A stretch of DNA of 64,000 nt from Lophium mytilinum (lineage: Eukaryota; Ascomycota; Dothideomycetes; Mytilinidiales; Mytilinidiaceae), in NCBI GenBank assembly GCA_010093605.1, contig MU004190.1:1437484-1501483 (forward strand), in the 5' to 3' direction. A model generated the notes under the pieces. That model did no database searches, was not told the DNA's origin, and saw only the letters and a program-made list of their open reading frames with translations. Of the stretch, positions 44,866-56,497 are shown piece after piece (the first letter of the stretch is position 1; every line of letters starts with the position of its first letter). The position numbers and the translations under genes are program-made.

Positions 44866-46069
44866 CTAACTACTTACCCCCTTCCTCACCCCCTCCCACC
44901 AATCACCCGCCCGCCTCGCCGTATTTTCTCCTGCAACCTCAAAGCCGTTAATATTCCCTACCAGTACAACATCATGCGGCGCCGCCTCTTCAATATCCAG
45001 CACCACTCTATTCCCCTCCACAGCCCCCATCTCATCCGTAAACTTCTTGATATCAGAATACAGCAACTCTGCCTCTCCCGAATTCGCCCAGATAGGTACG
45101 CGCGTCTCGAACGACGTCCCTAACGCCTCGATGTACGGGTTAGAGAGGACAGAGTACCCCTTGAGGCCACTATAGGCCGCGGTGCCCCAATTAATGAAGG
45201 AGAGCGGGAGGTAGTCTATGTGGAACTGCGGCCTTGCGACGACAGTAGCCTCGCTTGTGGAGAGCATCGGACTAATCCAGGGGGAGAAGAGCCAGCACGC
45301 GGCGGGGTTGGGGAGTTTCAGTTGCGCGCCGTACTCGGCCAGGTACCGGGTCAGCGCGATAGCGAGGTTGCCGCCTGCGGAGTCGCCGGAGATGATGATG
45401 TTGGTGGGCGGGACTTGGAGGTCATGCACCAAGTACACATAGGCGGTGACGGTGTCCTGGAGTGCGGCTGGGAATGGATTCGAGGTCTTTGAAGCTGGGA
45501 GCGTTGACAGGCGGTACTGGGGCTTGAGGATGTGCGTGGCGCTGGTGTGCTTGAGCAGGAGTTTTGCTGCGTGGCCACTCGCCTCTGCGCGTCCGTCGCC
45601 GATGACGAAGGCACCTGAGATTGGAGTTAGCAAGCTGGCAACGCAAGTAGTGTAAGGGCTTCATCTTACCGCCGTGCATATGAAGGACGATGGTTTCGGT
45701 GCTCAGGTCTGCCTTCTTGGAAAGGGGGCTTGGGTACCACGTCGCACCGATGGTGGCGGGCTTGACATCGTCGTTGGAGGTTAGAGGGCCAATGTAGTAC
45801 GAAGCTTTGGCGGGGTCGATGGTGATGAATCTGTCCTTCTCTTTTCCAGGGTTCAGTGTTAGCTTGCCGTCGACCTGAACGACAGCGCTGTGGTGGAGAA
45901 ATGCGAGCATGAAGCGCTCTCCAAAGGCTTGTCTGAACGTCCAGGTAGGATGTTGGCGGCCGCTTTGGAAGATGTACTTCAAAACCCAGATGGGCATTTG
46001 GGCCAGGGTAGCCCCCATTGCGAAGAGCACGTAGATGCCCTTGAAGGGCTGTTTACTCAGGATCGTCAT
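44866..46069 (-). CDS. Membrane-anchored alpha/beta hydrolase (HSL/GDXG type)
   Basis: Two minus-strand exons, 46069-45670 and 45614-44866, with a 55-bp intron that splits the oxyanion motif (HMHGG-AFVIGDG); 382 residues. An N-terminal hydrophobic segment (GIYVLFAMGATLAQMPIWVL) suggests a membrane anchor. Catalytic features are HGG at about 132-134 for the oxyanion hole and GDSAGG with the nucleophile Ser212; the probable acid and His lie in SGEAELLYSDIKKF and EEAAPHDVVLV. This is the hormone-sensitive-lipase-like family of fold-3 esterases, which includes fungal steryl acetyl hydrolases. The substrate is probably a lipophilic ester, but this is inference. No linked pathway gene is seen nearby. 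Confidence 0.88.
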
Positions 46070-47418
46070 GACTGCGGAGAGGGTTGAAGTGCGGGGCGAG
46101 AGGGGAAGACGATTTCAGTGAAGGCGAAGGCACACGATATCATTGTCAGGGACGGACGTCTTTATGCCGTTTAATCGCTGACGTATCGTTGCACAAGGAA
46201 GCTCCCAAGGTTGATCTGTCGGGGCATAGTCCGAACGGGGTCTTCTAAATGATGTGGGGTCCATAAGCCGAGGTGGAATCTGGGGAACTTCTGCTCCACA
46301 GTTGGCTAGACCACGGCCACTAAGTCGTAAGCGTGAGCCTTCTTCGCGCCTTTGGACGTATTTGGTTCTAGCTCTTGTTACTGCTAACCTCGGAACTCTT
46401 GTGAGTCGAGGCTTTCGTCTCTTGATTGACCAAGTCTCTCGAAGCTGAGAGGACTCACGTGTAGGTTGACCATTTTCTTTCAATGTCGATTGCCTTGGGA
46501 ATACGATGATATAGAGTAAGGGTACATAATCCTTGCTGCCGATTCCAGGTCTCTGGGTATTTGTTGAATGCTAGATATGGGAGAGGTGATGGTCGAGCGC
46601 TAGTGAGCTGGGCATGCTCTAACAAGAATCTTATTCGGCCATTGAAGTTAGAGAGTAAGCACCGCCGATTCATGAACCTCACTATCGGGAAAAGAAATTT
46701 AGGACGTTATAGTCGGCTGCCTGCCAATGAATTACTCTCGTTACATGTATTAAAGATGCCAAGACGCCATCCACCCTCACCTCATCTTTTAGGTGCATGC
46801 ACGGTGGAACTACAAGCTGTTTGATGATCCAGAAACCTGACACAGTAGGTACATGGTGCCGGGGACTTCAACAGCGAAATTCGGGTTTGGGAACAAACTC
46901 CGGAACAGACTGATTAGTTTCGCAGTAGCCCAGTGAACTGAAGTCAATCTAATGAATCAAACGGGTGATGGCGAGCTGCCGTATGAATTATAATACAATC
47001 TTATAATCGGCTTTAAGTCCTTGCTGCTGACAGTCTTCAACTAGCCCTCAAATAGACCACCTCAATATCTGGTCGTACATTCCACCAGCGCAGCAATGGT
47101 ATATAACGAGTCTTCCCATAATACCACAATATGATGCCAATGTTTTGACATCCGAAACCAGCCCACATAAACACCATTCGCCGCCCAGTTCAATTCCGGG
47201 AACATGAAAGATTGAGTTTCCAATTTTCGACCGAATGTAAAGACATAATGTGGGTATCGAAGGGGTGGATAATCGAACACAAGATTTTACAGTTGTGGAA
47301 GAATGGAGGTTTGAGGCGCTGATTCGCAAGCAGCCTCCGAGTCTGGAATGATCATATCTCAGTACTGGCAAGCCAGCCAAGGGCTCGACCAATTTGATTA
47401 CTTCGCCTGCTCAACATG
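46070..47418. other. 1.35-kb region without a supported gene
   Basis: Short frames on both strands (46115-46824, 47048-47392) have no domain or coherent splice joins. Nothing recognised. Confidence 0.4.
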
Positions 47419-49425
47419 TTACTGGCGATTCATCCCCATTCCCAGACTCATGCTTCCACCCAGGAAAGCATCGCTTGAATTTTCGATACCTTCCATAGGC
47501 ATCATCCCACTCGAACTGGCAGCGTGATCTGGCTTTTGGTTGCTCATGCCCATCGCTTGCGAAGAGCGCTTATTCTTCATTTGCATGTGCTGCGCCTGTG
47601 GATTCTGTGCCATGCGCTGTTGCGGCTGCGGACGTTGCTGGCTGCGATTTTGAGCCATATTCTGTCTTGCCCATGCTTGCTGGGCCTGTTGTGCCTGCGC
47701 CTGTGCTTGCGCGTGAGCCTGAGCTTGAGCTTGTGCCTGGTATTGCTGCTGCCGCTGGTCTGCTAGAGCGGCCTCCTCCGGTGCTTCTTCAGCATCGCCG
47801 TCAGCATCTTCATCCTCTCCTTCGCCATCCATCTGGTCGGCTGTATCGTCATCCGCAGTCCCGTTGATTGTCGGAGGCGCTGAATAGACATGTGCTAGGG
47901 TTCTTCCATTTTGGGGTAGCGAGTTGGAATTAGCGTTGGCCCCGGTCCCATTTTGGGGTGGATAAATGGGTACTGGCACACCAGGATCATCCATGGTACA
48001 GTTTCGAGATCCCAACATGATCGATTGAGGCGAAGCTACCGAAAGAGACCTCTGTGCTGCCATCCCATTGGCGGCCTTCTTATTATCGCGAACAACTGCT
48101 TTCCATTTCTCAACGAGATGATCGTAGTCCCAGTTTCTTGGATCCGGGCTTCGGGCTGTGGCCTGCTTGACTATGTCTGTGCCCACGTGGAGGGTTGCCG
48201 GGGGAGTATGTCCGGGAAACTGGGGATACTGTGGTGTATTTACAGATGACCATTGTGCGGCTTTGAGCTGCTCAACTTCCAGCCGGGCAGCTTCCAGCTC
48301 TCCCTGTGTATTCTTTAGCGCGTCATTAGATCGATGGTACGACCGCAAGATCTCCAATTGCCACGATTCCTGCTGCTGTTCGCGTGACAAAGTCTGCCAG
48401 TGATTCCACGCTTCGGTGAGATGATCTGACAGTTTCCTCCATTTCTCGTCGAATAGGTCCAGCGTGGGCATAGGGGATTGGGCCATTGGCGACAGAGCAG
48501 AATTTGAACGAGAGGCGCCATTTTGGACCGAATGGTTCAGCCTGTAGTATGTGTGGCATGTGTCCCTAGCCAGCTTAACCAGGGCTTCGAATTGCTTTCG
48601 CCCAGGCGGATTTATAGACCAAGAGTCGGGGCTTGGGAAGGGGGAGGGCGAGAAGAGGGTAGATGGTGGGGACAGTATGCGAAGACATAGGCCAGGGAAC
48701 CCTATACTGAAGGGGTCAAAGTCGAAGGGGCCTGATGTGAATACTCGTGCACTATACAACACGTCGAGGTCAGCATTTGAAGCTATCTTTTGTGAGACGT
48801 GCTGAAAGTCTTACCTGGCCTCCTTGAAGCTCCCCAGCACCTCCTTCAATGCCAATTCGGCGGCCTTGCCCGTTTCCCACTCGTCTGAGGCCTTATGCCG
48901 CTGCTCCATCTCAACCTTCTTCGACACGTGCCGTGAGATGTCTCGTCGCGCCTCTGGGACTGGGGCGGGACTCGGACGCGGGGGCAGATTGTTGATGACG
49001 CCGGTAGCATGCCAATGCAGCTCGTTCAGCGTGGTGCGAACGCGGCTGGGCTGCAGCGGGTCGTCGTCCACGCCCGGCGAGTGCACCATGACGGGCGACT
49101 CGTCGCCGGTGAATGAGGGGCGCGTCGCCGAGGCCGGGGCCGATGTCTCCTGCTTGACTGAGGAAGTTCGCGCCTGGCGACGAGTGATGCCGCCGCGCAG
49201 CTTGCGGATCTCGTCAACATTGTGCACGCCGTCGGGGGCCTTGGGGTTCTTGGGCTTGATGTACAGGTCGAGGTGGCGGCCCAGCGACGAGGAGGTGAAG
49301 GCCTGGTGGCAGAAGGGGCAGTTCTTGTCCTTGGGGGCAGCCAGCTTGGGGTTGGCGGTGGTGTTTGACTCGGAGGCAGATCGAGGGGTAGCAGCTTGCG
49401 ACGAGGGCTCCATGGTGGTGTCCAT
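47419..49425 (-). CDS. Zinc-finger-like protein with Gln/Ala-rich tail
   Basis: Two minus-strand exons, 49425-48815 and 48751-47419, with a 63-bp intron (GTAAGA...TATAG); 647 residues. Near the N-terminus KNCPFCHQAFTSSSLGRHLD gives Cys36, Cys39 and His51 as likely zinc ligands. A fourth ligand is unclear (His68 is a candidate). HNVDEIRKLRGGITRRQART follows directly. The middle has charged helices (SREQQQESWQLEILRSYHR, NTQGELEAARLEVEQLKAA). The C-terminal third is acidic and then Gln/Ala/Met-rich, as in transcriptional co-regulators. A nuclear role is plausible, though I cannot name the family. Start chosen at MDTTMEPSS (49425); the frame is open further upstream but without an ATG. Confidence 0.82.
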
Positions 49426-49977
49426 GGCCAGAGGCAGCGCCGGCGCAGATGAAACAGATGGCAAGGCTGGTGGAGGCGGGCAGCTTCACGAGCAGAGGCC
49501 CGGCAGTCAGAGCATGGCTGTGAATGGGAGCATGGGATGGAGTCTGCGAAAGGAGAGCTGTCTGTCTGCAAAAGAATGGCATCCCTGGCCGCAATCGAGC
49601 CCCCTGATCCCCTAGAACTAAACAAATAACCCCGGCGGGCGCACCCGGCGCACGGCTAATCCTGCGGTGCTGGAGGCGCCAGTGCTCAGCATATCAATGT
49701 CCAAACACCGTGGTACATTGACCGTGTGTACACTGCGTTTGGGTGAATGCACGCTTCTCTAGGTACCACCGCACAGCGTCCCGCAATCGTAGCCTGCGAC
49801 GGCTAACTTGGCACACATCTCACGGGAGACTCGCATTAATGCAGTAATGCAGTCTCTATAGGGGTCGACATCAGATTCCGTATGGGGCATAGTGTCGAGC
49901 AAGTACTTCTATTCCTAGGTACCCCTTCTTCTCCTGCAGACATCCGCCAGCCATCGCCAACAAACACGTCTCCACAC
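49426..49977. other. Intergenic region
   Basis: About 550 bp: promoter side of the zinc-finger gene and 3' flank of the ABC-F gene. GC-rich open frames on both strands are composition effects. Confidence 0.4.
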
Positions 49978-52732
49978 TCATACCGCCTCACTGGCTCGCC
50001 TCTTGCTGAGCCGTGCTGCGGCTCTAGCTGCAATGTCCTCGTACTGCTGCATGCCCCCATCGAGCTTCTTCAGCTGGCCCTTGACGAGCCGATACACGAC
50101 TCCCACGCGAGACTCCGCTTCGTCTTCCGACTCCGAATCTTCCCCAGAGCCTTCGTCTGCGCGAATGCCAGGCGCCAGTTTGAACGGACTCTCGCCCTCG
50201 ACGACGCATCGCATGAAGAAGCGGTCGTGGGTGATGACCAGCACCGCGCCCTCGTAGTCCCTTAGCGCAAACACCAGTCCAAGGATCGTGTCGGCGTCTA
50301 GATGCGTCGTGACTTCGTCCAGAATGAGCAGGTGGGGCGCGGACCAGAGCAGCTTTGCCAGCGCCAAACGAACCTTCTGTCCACCAGAAAGCAACGCGAT
50401 AGGAACATCAGAAGCTGTTTGCCCTTGCAGCCCCAAACCACCCAACGCGGCCCGAGCATCTTTCTCTACAACATCTCCTCCGACACTTTCCATCAGATGC
50501 AGTAGAGCAGTGAGGGCTGGCTTCTCGGCTGCCAAGGCGTCCAGCTCCTCTACAGCCTGTTGAGAGAAGCGTCCGAATCTTGCGCGAGAGTGTCGCGTTA
50601 TAGTACCCTTGGTGGGTGTGAGAGCCGCTGCTCCCTCTTCGCCACTGCCAACGATAAGGGAGACCAATGTGGTCTTCCCCGAGCCATTGAGTCCTGCAAG
50701 CCCTACTCTCTCACCAGGGTGAATAGTCAGATCAATGTCTACTAACACTGGGGCCGCTGGAACCTTTTTCCGTCCTGGGTATGAGAACGACACCTTCTCG
50801 AGCGACACTACAGCCCCAGGAAATCGCAGATCGGGCGGCGTCGCGACCAAGGAAATCTTGACTGCAGGATCGAAGTCCGGCACTTCGATTTCCCCACGCG
50901 CGGAAGTGTGGTAGCCACCGCGGTCGCGATTGAGCTTGAAGCGTGTGCCTTTCGCGCTGACTTCCATTCCGGTTCGTTCATCCAGCTTCTTTTGCCGCGA
51001 TGCCGCCTGCTTCATTCTCTTATCGTCTCCCGTCTTCTTTGCCGCTTTCACATTCTCGGTGATACTCTGTTGCGTGCTTTTCTTCTGGCGATCAATAGCA
51101 TCTTTCATTTTTGTCAAGTATCTTGCCTTCTTGTGACGCTCTTTCTCATAATAAGAGAGATGTCCTTTGAAGCGCTCTAACGTGAGATTTCGAAGAACGA
51201 GCAGCTCTTCCGCAGCCGCGTCGGCAAAATCTCGATCGTGAGTGACGACAACAACTGTCGTATGCTCCAGTGTCCGGACGTAGTCTTGAAGCCAGATAAT
51301 GGAGGGCAAGTCCAAGAAGTTGGTAGGTTCATCGAGAAGTAGAACGTCGGCGTATTGGCACAATGCGCAAGCCAAATCACAGCGGGTTTTCCATCCGCCG
51401 GAAAGTTGAGAAAATGGGTTGCTTATCCTCTCCGAAGAGAATCCCAAGCCTAGCAGTACCGCCTTGGCTTTTGTTTCTGCTTCCGAAGCGTCCATCTGCT
51501 CAAGTTAGTGAACTGACTATGCAAGCAGATGCAGACACCGACTTACGAGCTCGAGGGAGGAGTGGACCCCGGCAAGCATGTCCGCAGCTGCTTGGGTTTC
51601 CTCGCTCATCTTTGCTGAATCTATTTCGGTATCTTGCTCGTTCACCCTGTCTGGGTCAGTACTTGATGATCCCCCAGAACCCTTCCACAGAGGCTTACAG
51701 TATCTGCGAGTGCGCCAGCTTGTCTTCCAAATCAAGAAGGATCTTTTTGGCCTTTGCACCCCGAGCGCCACTTCGTCGAGCGGAAACCTGCCGAGCCTCA
51801 TCCACGTTTTCTAAAAGACGCTCATGGCTGATCTGCCGATACGCTCGCACAGAGGCCATTGAGTCGCTTGTATGCTCCACCGCGGCAGAGAGTACTAAGA
51901 CTGATATCAGCTCAAGTTTCCATACTAGCCAAGGAAGCGGACTTACTTCGAGCCTCGCGAAGAAGCCGCTCTCGCGTTCGATTACTACGAATAACATGTT
52001 CTAGCACGGTCTCGCTTTGAAGCTTCAGATTCTCCAATTCATCGTCAAGAGTCAAACGAGTCTGACCGAGAAGGAGAACGCGAATGCTCCATGGAATGCC
52101 AGGGACTTGGCCTTCCGCAATGGCTTTCAGCAACGCTTTTGGTTTCGTCAGTGACCTGCAATGTCTCCATCAAAAGCGAGATAGACCAACTTGACTTCCC
52201 AGTGCCATTACGACCCACTAGAACATAGTGCTTTCCCTCCTGCAGATGCAGCTCGGCATGTGACAGAAGTTCTCGCTGGGAGACGCTGATGCTGAGGTCC
52301 TTTACCAGGATCTACCCGATTGAGATATAGTCAGCATGGAGTTTCAAGCTCATGGGCCACAGAGCCACGCTGGGCATAGAAAAGGTGGCACACTCATCAA
52401 GATCTGTCTTTTGCGGTCGTGTTTACGCCTATCTGCCACTGCTTGGAGTGCTTTAACAAGTTTCCAGGTAGCCCAAAGCTAAGAGGTTCTACCTCTTTTA
52501 CATTTTCAAAAAATGTATTGAAGCACCCCAAACAGCGGCAGGCAAGTGTATAGGAGGCAGAATGCAATTTGAGTGTGCCCACTTTTTCATGCCCCGCGTG
52601 AGAGCTTACCTCTTTCGATGTCGGCGTATCGACAGCGTCATTGTAAAAGCGACTTTGCTGAGCCGTGACTGTTAAAGCCTGCGAGGCTGCCCCAGAATCT
52701 GCGGATGCCGGCTCTTTTCCTTTCCTGACCAT
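49978..52732 (-). CDS. ABC-F family ATPase (two nucleotide-binding domains, no membrane domain)
   Basis: Minus-strand exons 52732-52610, 52311-52191, 52135-51947, 51894-51699, 51646-51547 and 51495-49978; 748 residues. NBD1 has Walker A GRNGTGKST (split by an intron between GKS and T), signature QLSGGWKTR and Walker B LLLDEPTNFLD. A charged linker follows (HKKARYLTKMKDAIDRQKKS). NBD2 has GLNGSGKTT, LLSGGQKVRL and LLILDEVTTHLD. There is no membrane segment, so this is an ABC-F protein. Members of this class act on ribosomes in translation or ribosome biogenesis. I cannot place it in the ARB1, GCN20 or another clade. In NBD2 the usual DEPTNHLD reads DEVTTHLD, keeping the catalytic Glu. Intron 1 is unusually long (298 bp); the other introns are 51-55 bp. 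The tail is acidic (GEDSESEDEAESR). Confidence 0.9.
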
Positions 52733-53243
52733 TACGAAACGAGAATTCGACTAGGTTTGTTTACATCGGCACGATGTGTTTTCTTTATCTTAGGACGTGA
52801 GAAGGAAAGATATATACGAAAGCTGCTAAAGGGCCGACAGCGTTCGGCATGCCGACTTGGCATGCAGATGGACACGCGGGGCAGAACGTGGAACACAAGC
52901 TGGTGAGTCAACTCCAGATTCACAGACTACGCCTCAAATGCAGCGTTCCGAGTTGCATGCGTGGCATTGGATACGAGTCGTGACGCAATCTCTAGAAAAG
53001 GGTATGTGACTCAGGCTCCGGTCACTCGTCACGAAGCGAAGTTTGCGGATGACTCCCAGATTGCACAGCACGCAAATATACTAGTAGGAATATGAGCCTG
53101 TTCATTTAGTTCTGTTCTGAGTCATTTCTCTATTTGATCTTCAATTTGAGTTGTAGGCTTCAGATCTGACTTTGACACGACCACTGAGTAAAAGTCACGT
53201 GAGAAATCCCGTAGATGGTTCTGAAGCCCAGAGTATGCCTGAG
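52733..53243. other. Intergenic region
   Basis: About 510 bp between the ABC-F promoter side and the amidase 3' end; nothing recognised. Confidence 0.4.
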
Positions 53244-55205
53244 CTACCGCATACGTTGTGTAAGACTTGATAATTCTGAAAAGAATTTCGAGATTGCAGT
53301 ACTGTATTGCTCTCGCCCCTCAATGGCTGATCCGACATGTTCAGATATTGCCAACATCTTCTCTTCTTCGAGCCTCCGGCCAACAAGCTGCAGGGAGACG
53401 TGTGCGCCATCGTAGATTTCAGGGTCGTCTAGACACAGTCAGCATCCTAGTCACTACTTCCTAAGCCCAACTCACAGCTCTCATAGCACGCTCTGTCTAT
53501 TCCATTCCCGGGAACAAAGCTTGAATCAATCTTATCGACGTGCTTATTGACCGTAGTGACTGGCACAACCACTGCAGTATAGTCCAGAAGATTGACAAAG
53601 GTAGTGTATCCGTAATAGTGATACTTTCCGGGGCGGGCGGCCGGAAAAGGAGCCACAGGGGATATCACAGCATCGATGGGTCTTCCTGTACCTGTAAGCT
53701 CTTCGGTGCTGTTCCAATATTCCATGTATTCTTTGCGTAGCTCTCGGATCGTTACGTTCACGGCGGCAATGTCTGATGCTTTGACTTGTTCAACGGGCTT
53801 GTCGCCGTATACCGCGATCTGCGGTATGGGAGGCTCTCCGGAAAGCCCCAAGGCGCCATGGACATCTTCACCACCGTCAAATACCCAGGTTTTACCCTAT
53901 CGAAGTCAGTGCTCTATCTGTTTGTGTAGTGCCAGTAACCTACTCCGACGTCGACAATGCGTTGGTGTGAAGGGGGTTTCCACTCGATGATCTACCGCCC
54001 ATAAAGTTAGCAGTGCAGTTCCGAACGAACTTTCTAGGACCTTACCTCATGTCCTAAGTCTACCAAAGACTTCTTGACTATTTCCAGCGCCCTAAGAACA
54101 GGAGGACTAGGAGCGACCACTCCGTCATGTTTAAGTAGTCCGAATGCCAGTTTCCCAACCTTCGAAGCATCTCCAATGCCGCCAGTCAATTCGAGTATCT
54201 TGCGTTCTTGCTCATACCGCCATGGAATCTCATGGACCAAAGGATCATGGAGCCACGGTTCCTGGCTCAACAGACCCTTCATCACCAGTCGCAGAGATGA
54301 TACACTCGTCGCTAGTGGCCCGACCACCGATAGAATAGAGTTCTGGCCATCCATCGAATTTGCCATGCCTTCGTAGGGCATTCGTCCAGTCGAGGGTCTG
54401 ATGCCATATAGACCACAGAAGGCAGCCGGAATCCGGATCGAGCCACCAATATCGGTCCCAAAGCCGACCGGCGAGCCCTTGAGCCCGATTAGTGCCCCTT
54501 CTCCACCCGAGCTACCTCCACAGGCGAGGTACCTGTTCTTCGGGTTTGTGGTATAACCAATGATGTTATTGGCCGTCTCCCCGGCCATCAGGGTGTGTGG
54601 AACACTGGTTTTGCAGAACAGGATGGCGCCCAAGTTTCGTAGTTCCCGTACCATCTCGCTCTCGAAGATTTTCTCTTTGCCAGTCCCTGTCTTGCCTTGG
54701 AAGGTGCCTATCCATCCAACATATCCCATCGTCGTCTCGACACCTTTGACGTGGAACTGATCTTTCAAGCTGACTGGTAAGCCATGAAGCGGCCCGATCG
54801 GCTTCTTGTGCTCGGCGAAGTAGTCATCAAGTTTCTTTGCATCTTGAATCGCGGCATCGAAGAAGATCTCATGGAGGCAGTTTACCTGACATAGTTAGCG
54901 GACGAATCGGATACCAGGACTCGGGATTAGAGTACGAGCTGATGAGCAATCGCGGCCCGGTGGCAGAAGGCTTTCGTGACCTCGACTGCACTCCAAAGCC
55001 CGCGAACTGTCCGCTTGACTATGTCGTCTGCGGTTGTCTCCGTGATCTCTATTTCTCGGTCTGTGAGGAACTGCTGGATATAGTTCCCAGTGACATCGCG
55101 TTGTTCTTCCACGCTGGGAATCTTCTCGAGGAGGTGTTCTTTTGGGATCAGAGCGCTGACAGAGTCCCGTTTTTCTTGGGCGCGTTGCTTCCAGTCTGTG
55201 GCCAT
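53244..55205 (-). CDS. Amidase-signature family amidase
   Basis: Minus-strand exons 55205-54936, 54885-54046, 53991-53944 (48 nt), 53896-53476 and 53428-53244; 587 residues. The Ser-cisSer-Lys triad is visible: Lys131 in PVSLKDQFHVKG, cis-Ser215 in CGGSSGGEGALIG and the nucleophile Ser239 in GTDIGGSIRIP. The spacing between the two serines (24) is that of characterised amidase-signature enzymes. The 48-nt exon encodes IIEWKPPSHQRIVDVG, and the last junction gives YDPEIYDGAHVSLQLVGRR, typical of fungal acetamidase-like proteins. It hydrolyses carboxylic amides; the substrate is unknown, perhaps acetamide-type nitrogen sources or a xenobiotic. No signal peptide, so probably cytosolic. It is divergent from the LinD-like gene at 56.5 kb with about 1.3 kb between the start codons. 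Confidence 0.92.
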
Positions 55206-56497
55206 GGCTGTAGGCTTACAGTCAAGGATATCCGCAAGAGTGGTGTATATGAAATGGGACGCGAGCTGACGAATGGGTTCAGGTCGAGCTTATTCGGACT
55301 CGACAGGTCAACAGAAATGGTTTGGATGGCCTGCCCTAGACGTAACGTTCCAATCGCCTTGCCTGTGACTCACTCGTACAGAGCTCCTACCTTTGAGTAC
55401 TGAGACTCTGCGGGGCATTGAAGCTGTGTTTGACCGTGGGTCCGTGCTATCGACGGGCGATAAAAGCTACTTTCCTAAAAGGTCGTAGTGTCTGTCGGCA
55501 GTTTTGCCCCGATGAGTCCCTATGTGTTTCCCTCTCTCGTAAAGAAATTCCATCGTAGGGAAGCGAGACATTATCTTTCCCTCAACGTCCATCTCATCAT
55601 AGCATAGATACACCATGTAAGCAAGATTCTGCTGTTTCGATGGGTTTTGTTACCGTTTCCACCGCGGTATTGACCGCTGGGTCGGCGACGGCTTAATCTA
55701 CAACGCGCAGCCCGTGAAGTCATGCTCGACAGCTCACTGGTCAACTTGGAAACCTTCAAGCCTGTTGCTTTTATCAAGGTACTCTCCTATCACTATCGAC
55801 CGATTTTGCGTGTCGTTTAAAGTTCTTGCGAAAAGCTCTGGTTTCACATCATCGATCTCAATGACGTAGTTACAAGTCGCACTGGGTTACTTCCCCATCA
55901 TGTCTCAAAGCGTTAGTAGTTGAACGAAGAGGTCTCTGTAGATGTTAAGATAACCTTAAGCTGTTTACTTGCTTGAGTATGGCAAGATGCCCAGTAGTCC
56001 CGCCTAGGAGGCTTGCAGGGCACAGTAACTCCAAGGCCATCAAGGCGTGAAGACAACGCAATTGGGTACTACAGTCGGTAATATCTTACTTAGGGTATCG
56101 CGTATAGTTGTTACGCTGCGATCTTTTGATTCTCCCAATAGAACCCCGCAGCGCACCTGCTTGTCTTTCTCCGTCAGATATATGCTCCCCAACCACAATT
56201 CTTTCATAACTATAGCCCCGCACTATCGCCGTATGCTTACCTGTTCCCTCTGAATCATTCATTGGTGGGGGCAGTGACCTACTCTGAGCTCGGCTCCTCG
56301 TAGGATGTGGGGTAACGTATCGATATAAACTTACCGAATCAGCAATATCTGACACGAAACCCAGAACACTGCACATCCGAAAGCTCCACTAGTACTACTC
56401 TATAATTAAAACAAGTGCTGCTGTCTACGGCTCTTTGATAAAACATACTTGGTTCTATCTAGTCGTTAAAGACGCAACTGTTTAGCAGCAAAACGGA
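55206..56497. other. Divergent intergenic region (amidase / LinD-like gene)
   Basis: About 1.3 kb with no supported exon. Short frames on both strands lack domains. No motif is recognised with confidence. Confidence 0.4.

Noticed and set aside
49026-49625. 199-codon minus-strand frame and a 263-codon plus-strand frame over the zinc-finger gene
   Set aside because: Shadows of the Cys/His-bearing exon 49425-48815; Arg/Pro/Ser-biased and without domains.
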